Origin: Galaxea fascicularis
Taxonomy: Eukaryota > Cnidaria > Anthozoa > Scleractinia > Euphylliidae
Assembly (NCBI GenBank): GCA_948470475.1
Contig: OX419343.1
Coordinates: forward strand, 1,174,663 to 1,238,662
DNA: 64,000 bases
Reading direction: 5' to 3'
The notes under the pieces were generated by a model. That model had not been told where the DNA came from and did not search any database. It saw nothing but the letters and a program-made list of their open reading frames with translations. This document shows, one piece after another, positions 57,135-64,000 of the stretch (positions within the stretch are counted from its first letter, which is position 1; each line of letters opens with the position of its first letter). The position numbers and the translations under genes are program-made.

Positions 57135-60100
57135 ATGACCGATGTGGAAGTCGGGGCAAGATGTGGACTGAAAGATTATGACTGGATGTTAACAAAGTCA
57201 GCCCTGTTACAAGCTAAAACTGTACATTGGGCTACCGCAGCCAAGATAAATCTCAGTATTTTTTCCCTGAGAGACGCTGTTGTTGAAGATGAGGATAGCG
57301 CTGTTACGGACGTGAAGCTCTTTGGTAAAAATAATTGGTATCTACGAATTCAGGATGACGGTAGTGTAACTGGAACCAGGGAGCAGAGGAGCGAGGAAGG
57401 TAAAGAGTTTTTTAGTGTAAACTAGTTGATGTTACATATCCGACAAGGAAAAGGGATCCGACTTTTTAACGTAAAGTCAAATAGTATAAAATTTTAAACT
57501 GATTCCCGGCTTTGATGACGATTAATTCGAAAGATAAGTTATCGGTATATATATATATATATATATAACGATAAGTCATCCATAGAAATTTAATTTGGAT
57601 TATATCTCCTTAATTTTCTAATAACCGCAGTTTTGTGGATGCAAATTAAATGATTTTTCTATGGTCTTCGTCATCAAGAAAGAAACTGTTTCTAAATCTA
57701 TACAAAGAGCACGAAATATCACCTTATCCGAGTATATTGAAAACCCAAATGTACTTTGGGGGCAAAAATCTTGAAAATAAACTGTGAATAACAAAGCCGA
57801 CCAGATTAATCTATGCTCATAAAGCTTACTCGTCAAAGTAAACAAATCCCAGAACATTTTGTCCTTTGTCCAATGTTCTTTCACCCAGCTTGCACGCATG
57901 CTTAGTGGAGGTAAATGTATTTTCCAAGAATCGTGTTGCAGTAACGTTACGTGCGCTCTACAGTCCTTTTGGAAAACTAGTAATATTATATCAGAACACA
58001 CCGGTAATAGAAATTATTTATAATTGTTCTACACAAAAAAAAAACAAACAAACAAAGAAGTGATGAATTGAAAGCCTAAAATTAATCAAAATGTGGCAAT
58101 AAATATGTCAAAAGGTAACCTCTTTTGCAAATAAGGCAAGAATCAGGTTTTCAATAAGAATACGAAGCTGAAGCCAATAACGAAATGAAAGTGTTCGGAG
58201 ATTGGAGACAATATTTTCTGCTTAACTTCTTCGGTCAAATCCAGCGTAGCATCGACTGTTACTGAAATATAAAAGAGGTTGGGCACCACAGATTTCACTA
58301 AATAAGGTTGTTGCAATTGGTACATCAAAAGTGCGACTGATGAAATGAGAAATCTTTTAATTTCACCGAATACCAGACCTTCAGTTAAGTCGTCAAGTAG
58401 ATTTTTGAACGAATTTTTGACTTCTGTGTGAATCTCGTCTGGGACCAGCTGACTTAGACGAAACAAAGCTATCGTAGAATCTTTATTATGCCGTCCAAGA
58501 TGGATAAATCCAGCCAATGGGGTGACTAGTCAAATGAAAACTACATAGCGACGCTCTCTTGTGTTGTCGTTCCCTTCTTGTTGTTTTATGTGCGCTATAC
58601 GAAAATATGATCCGGCTGTCCGGCAACTGTCCAGTCAGTTTTGCTCAATATAATCGCAAACGATATCACAGACGATCGCGGATTAGTCGCAGATCGCAAA
58701 TCGTAAACTATAGCACAGGGCGCGGTTTCCAAAAAATAGCAAACGATCGCAAACGATGCATGGCAAAGCAACGTTTTAGCGTACATTTCGATCACTGGAA
58801 ATTATCCTTGACAAGAATGGTCCGTGTACAATGCGCGGGGCAGATTAAGAAAAGAAAAACAACTGATTCTCAATGAACAGAATATCGCTCCGATTCAGAT
58901 AGTAGCATTTTCGTTGGTAACAATAACTTTTTTGTTTTTAACCTTTAAAATGTTTGCTGTTCGTGTTGTAAAAACACTCGCACAATGCAACTGCTTCCAA
59001 AACGTCTTCTTTACTCGGTGACTTACGTTGCCGTCTTAGCCGAATTGTTCTTGGTACGGCGTGTCAGGTAAGACATGATACTGAGCGTTGCAGCAAACAG
59101 GTACACGCGCTTTATTGCCAAGAAACAGAACTCTAAATGCGGCGTATCATTGGATCTGTTTCAATCACAAAGCTGTAGTTTCCCTATCACAATTGATCGC
59201 AATTGATTTCAGACGATCATAGGATCGCAAACGTTCGAAGAAGTGTGTTTCTAGTTCGCAGACCATGGCAGAACTGTTTGCGATCTGGATGCAATCATGT
59301 GGACATCAGCCTTTATATGTCGTGCTAGGAATGATGGTTTTCATAATTTTGAAGGGCACAGGCACCTGGACAAAATTCCTAAACGAAAATTGCATCTGTT
59401 AAAATCCTTGATCGATCGCGTGGATTCTGTTAGCGTTTCATCTTTTCCTGCAAAGAAAACCTGAAGGAACGAAGTCCGATTGTTACTTGTCGTATTACTC
59501 AGTTTAAAAAGTTCTGTTCTTAGGCAGTTAAGTTTAGAGTCATGATATTTTCAATTTTCAAAGTTTTTTGTTTGGAGAGTAAAAGTCACTCATGTCCACG
59601 GAAATACACGTAACTGGGACCTTGGGTACTTCATATTATGCACAATTAATTGGTGATTTCCATGGCTTAAGATAGAATTACTTGCTAAATTGTGAGGTTT
59701 AGGGTTAGGGGACACTTTGTGATGTTTATCATAAAGAGCATGAATCTCATACATAAACCCGCCCATGGTATCACAACTACGTTCGGTTAGTATGGGCGGT
59801 TGCTGGTCACTTCCGGTAGCCCACAGAAGGGACGGGAGGGAATTTACCTTGCACAGGCCAGGAAGGAGAAATTTGTGTCTAAAATAATCAAGATTGTCTC
59901 ACCACCAAAACAATCGCGGAAAATTGTACAAGAAGGTGTGCAGCGGGAAATACTTCACAGGGGCATGACGGGGGAAAGGTGGCTAACTAAAATAGGTTTG
60001 TGTGCATATCGAACGTTAGTTTCAAGGGTAAGTGTCTGTGGCAAAAAGCGGGCTTCAAGTCCCAGATTTCTCTCTAGGTGAATTCGGAAACATGGCAGTT

Positions 60101-62152
60101 TCGTTCCCGAAGTTGTCTTCTTCTTAGAAGACTGGAAACGAAGTTGGTGAAACGGTCATGACAGGCGGCCAGGAAAGAAACTGCGCATGCTCTACAACCA
60201 TGGAAGCAAGCTTAGCTTAAGCTGAGCATGAGAGAGAAAGGCCAATATTGGATTTGTGATTTAAAGGGCAAACAACGCTGAAAACTCAAACTCTTTGCAA
60301 GCTTCTTTGGATCTTTATCTTTAAAAGTGTGTTTAATCTCGGATAATATTTTTCCCTCGGCGGCTATCATTACGGCTGTAGAACATTAAGCAAGTGCTGT
60401 GACTTGAAGTTCATTTCTGCTAGGACTTTAACGCTTCGCCTTTTAGTATGACGTAAATTGTTTCCTATTGATCAAGATAACGCACTCGAAGGAAAAATTT
60501 CACCGCTCCAAGATAAACCATCATTTCTTCAAATATTTCAACCAAGATTGCTTCTGAATCAGTCCCATTATATCTAGTCGTTTTCACGCCGTTTAGGGAA
60601 TACTTCAAGTCATGAGCGCTGGTAAGCAAGTTTAATATGTCGTAACTAAGGCTTCCTAAGTCTACAATAGAATGGATTACTGAGGTTTATGAGCAGGGAA
60701 TTCGCTGTGGACTTCCGTGTTGATCAGTGGAGCTTACTGAACGTTACAAAGGTTGATGTCAACCTTTATTACTGATTATTAAACGTCCTTCTCCCTTTAA
60801 CTTCATTTAAACATCTTGGACGATTTATATTCTCAGCCAGCCGCACTGAAGTGGTAATAGAAAGCCAGCAAGTTCCAGCTAGATTCGTTACACAATTTGT
60901 GTCTGTTCCGCTTTGTGGACTTTTTTTCACTGAAGCGTGTTGCTCTATTGGAATCTACAATCAGACGCACACATGTATTGGTACAACGCAACATGGCGAT
61001 ATGACGAAACTAATGATTACACGAAAGAGCTGTAGCTTGCATATATTCTCGGCAACGTTTCGTGGACTCATATATCTTTTAACTTTATTAATATTTCAGA
61101 TGGTCTCAGTTCTGCCTTTTTCTGATCTGGCTCACACAGTAATTTTCATTCCTGACCACTAGAGCTCAGTTGAGCTTTAAGGTCCGTTTTTCTCTCTTCC
61201 AAATCAATAGGAAGGCTGTAAGTGGCCGTCTACACCAGTATATTGCCGTTATTCGAATTTACTTTAATATTCTCGGCGTCAGTTTTGCGCATGCAATAAG
61301 AGATCTTTTTGACAGCATTTCATAGTACAAACAATTTCTAAAATAAACTTTGCTTATTAAAATAACCTTTTTTGTTCTCTGTGGTGGGTAAAAACAAAAC
61401 CTCCGGGCAAGTAAAGATCTAGAACAACTTGCATGATTATAAAGTTTTTCCGCATATACACCAAACCAGACGGCAGTGGACCGTTATATTGCAAAATGGC
61501 TGGTCGACTGAGGTTTTAGGTGTTTTTTGTTCGATCGAGAGCTGTTACTGAAGGAGATAGATAGCGGCTAAACGGATGATTTTGATGCTAACGGCTTTAG
61601 GGATGACAGAGACTAAACAACAGTCGTTTTTCAATGCCCATTCCACTTCAACTAACCTACCGCTGAATTCAAGTAAACGTTTTTTAATTTTATGTATTGA
61701 ACTGCTACATTCACATTATCATCAGACATTTTACATCGCACCGAAGTCAAAACCAAGAGTCGATCTCGTAGCGTAGACACAGGCTTTTGTTGTTAGCTGG
61801 CTGATCTTGATTGCCGAGGAAGAGATTGGATGACATCTGACGAAGATTCAATATGGCGGCATGGTAAAGTAAACCGAGTATTCTTCAAAATATTTCCGAA
61901 CTGAGTTCCGGCGTCCATTGTATTTTAGAAGTTTAACAATATTTGATTCACTTTCTAGCTTTTAGTGTATGACTTCAATTAAAATGCTGCTGAATTCTTA
62001 CGTAACCAAAGCTCACCAAGGTCGATTTGTGTTGTGTTTTCCTTGTAGTGACTCTGCAGTTACAATCTGTGGGAAATGGATTGGTGCACATTTTCAGCCC
62101 CGACGTAAGGCGATATGTCTCGATGGACAGTAATGGAAGATTGTTTTCAACG
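57135..62152 (+). CDS. FGF: Second fibroblast growth factor, 3' end outside window
   Basis: Two exons seen: 57135-57399 and 62049-62152 (joining phase 1). Encodes about 123 residues: a leader MTDVEVGARCGLKDYDW, then FGF core KLFGKNNWYLRIQDDGSVTG, LQLQSVGNG and RRYVSMDSNGRLFST, with a GTAAAA donor at the conserved FGF intron position. Exon 2 is 104 nt, the same length and phase as in the first FGF, so the two are tandem paralogues. There is no hydrophobic signal peptide; an in-frame TAA 30 nt before the ATG supports this start, unless an upstream exon joins after it. The last exon (about 200 nt) is not found before 64000. Intron 1 is 4.6 kb. Confidence 0.88.
57400..62048 (+). other. Intron 1 of the second FGF
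   Basis: Holds a TA microsatellite (57548-57566), a repeat region rich in ATCGCAAACGAT (58640-59240), and otherwise unremarkable AT-rich sequence. A 124-codon open stretch on the minus strand (58143-58517) begins with TTG and is not recognisable. No further FGF exon seen. Confidence 0.6.
58640..59240. repeat. Region with repeated ATCGCAAACGAT-type motifs
   Basis: AATCGCAAACGAT, ACGATCGCGGATTAG, CGATCGCAAACGATG and AGGATCGCAAACG recur at 58650-58760 and 59190-59240 in both orientations, with non-repeated sequence between. It looks like the two ends of one mobile element with subterminal motifs. The borders were not resolved. Confidence 0.4.
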
Positions 62153-64000
62153 GTAAAATATCATATTCCTTGTATTTGTTTGCATTTTGTGATCAATGGC
62201 AGTGGTATTTTATTTTCTATGAGTTTGACTTTGCATGGTATCAGAAAGGCTTAGCAAGAGGAGTGGGACTAGCCGATGCTCTGTAAAATCCATTTTCTCG
62301 TATGATAGAGCTTTATGGTTCGCTAAGCACAAGACGGTCTGCACTCATATAACTAAACAAAATTAGTATTACCTATAAATTGTTTTAACTAACGAATTTA
62401 CGTTAGCTTAGATCCTTTCCTGATTCAACAAGGGTGATTAATACAGTTTGTTTAAAAGAGATTGCTTAATTATAAGCTCAGCACAACTGTGAACGTTTTG
62501 ATGCAGGGTTCTGTTGTTTGACCCCTTTTTCTGGAGGTCAGTAGACGTCTGTAATTTCACCGATTTTATGACTTATATTTATATCAGTACAAAGGGAAAA
62601 TGAGCACAGCTCATGCAAAATAGAAAGTTGTGGTTGTAAGTTGTCGTTCAGTTAACGACGTTTAGTGTTCTGAAATCGCAGTTCTTACATGAACAGTACC
62701 AGCAGTGGTATTAAACATCGTCGCGTTTTAACGAGAATTCAAGCCAGACACTACAGCGAGTAATCTTAAAGTTAAATTAAAAGTTATCTAGAACAAGTAG
62801 AATGCAACTTTAAATCCTTTTTCAAATATGAGAACATCTAAAGAATGCTTTGCTGTAGCGTATCTGATTGTTGTCAGCTGATTTGGTCTGTGTATCAAGC
62901 ACATATGAATCAAACAGCAGTGGAAAACTTGTTCCTCTTGAAAGACCCACTGCTCATGTTTCTGTTCAGTGCAGAATAGCTTGCTGACTTGTATCTAAAA
63001 ACACGAACACATTTCTTTTTCTCGTCGACAGTTATGTTTAAACCATGTATCAACTATGAAGAAACTGTTTGTAATCATGTCTTATAAAGAGACGTTTGTT
63101 TATGCGGTCAAGTTCAGATAACTTCATTTCATGTTACTTTTGTTTGTTATATAATCAGGAACTTCAAGGCTTTACAACGATTTCAAGGAGTAATTATTCT
63201 CTAGTTCTGTAGTCGGTGTTTTACTCTCACCCGAACGATCGTACTCCACTTAATTACAATGTTTTAATGTTAACATGACAATCTTTCACCGGCTCCTCGT
63301 AATATTTCACCGTGAGTAACGGTAATAGTCTCGCAGCGGAGGTACAGAGCGATTGATTATGAGCGAATGATTATGTCCTCCTCTCTTAGGCCGATGGCAT
63401 TGGGTGCAAATTTGATGGAGTGTATGGCCTAACAGTTGTTATTTAAAAAATGGAAAACCACTTTGAGTTTATAACAAGACATGTTTCCATTGCTGAACCG
63501 AATCATCAACAGTTGGGAGTTCGTTTACACCCGGTCGGTTTAGAGTTGTTTTGAATTTGCGGTACAAACAATCATCATCAACTGACTGTGGTGGTCGTTG
63601 TCCTTTTTTTTTTTTAAACAAAATTGTAACCTGCCTGCTTTTATCAAGACCTTAACAGTTGTACTACATTACTTGCTCCGACCGAAGTGCAACTGCAAAC
63701 AGTCACTAATCCGGCATGTTACCTTCACCATGAGTGAATTGCGCTTTGGAAATGTTCGACATTTCTGAGTTTGTAAAACATGCTTCCACATTTCAATTGT
63801 CAATTGTTTTATATCTAAAACATTTTGTTGGCCTGGTGGTATCTGCGTTTACATAAATATTTAGTCTGCGTAGCACTGAAGCCGGGGATGTGCTCTCGCA
63901 AAATTGTGTTTGTCTTGCGTCATGTTATAGTTATGAAACAGTACACATTTTAGATCCAGTATAGCAATGTTTTCAGCACTCGACATTGTAATACCACCTG
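62153..64000 (+). other. Right edge: probable second intron of the second FGF
   Basis: AT-rich, no recognisable exon or repeat. I searched for the last FGF exon (motifs like ETIFxxxL or NTYxS) in all plus-strand frames and did not see it. Confidence 0.5.

Noticed and set aside
58143..58517. 124-codon minus-strand frame in the FGF intron
   Set aside because: Looks protein-like in composition, but the first codon is TTG and there is no homology I can name; not enough support for a gene.
60851..61162. 103-codon plus-strand frame in the FGF intron
   Set aside because: GTG start, no domain, no splice context.

Overview
The window reads as nuclear DNA of an anthozoan cnidarian, most likely a stony coral or close relative. 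It is AT-rich, its genes have many short exons with GT/AG introns, the proteins are clearly metazoan (ERG-type potassium channel, WDR12, lysosomal alpha-mannosidase, fibroblast growth factors), and the introns are full of tRNA-derived SINEs, MITEs and 5'-truncated LINE tails of kinds I associate with corals. The taxon is an inference; there is no rRNA or mitochondrial marker here.

Layout. 1-10198 (minus): 5' part of an ERG-type KCNH potassium channel gene (PAS domain, linker, S1-S3); the rest lies left of base 1. About 1.8 kb away in divergent orientation, 12004-22172 (plus): a complete 15-exon WDR12 gene for 60S ribosome assembly. 24069-24371 (plus): a small single-exon chromodomain protein. 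24777-43335 (minus): a tandem lysosomal alpha-mannosidase (MAN2B1, GH38) array with two complete four-exon genes and a third, upstream, intact but orphan first exon. The copies show patchwork near-identity typical of gene conversion. 48002-50346 (plus): a complete secreted FGF gene behind a TATA box. 57135-62152 (plus, runs off the right edge): a second FGF with the same exon phases but no visible signal peptide.

Between and inside these genes lie many non-coding elements: SINE-like units, about ten MITEs with recognisable inverted ends, two very long near-perfect palindromes (80-bp and 114-bp arms), a 221-bp insertion with a 13-bp target duplication, and several repeats carrying hammerhead-ribozyme-like cores (CTGANGA, stem, GAAA). 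The genes do not form one pathway. The two gene families, mannosidase and FGF, are local tandem duplications.

The observations most worth following are: the orphan mannosidase exon that could act as an alternative catalytic first exon; the conversion tracts; the hammerhead-like repeat families; the frame conflict at the ERG exon 2/3 junction; and a compact triple-hairpin segment upstream of the chromodomain gene. Exon borders were derived by hand from splice signals, reading phase and family alignment from memory; no search or folding program was run.
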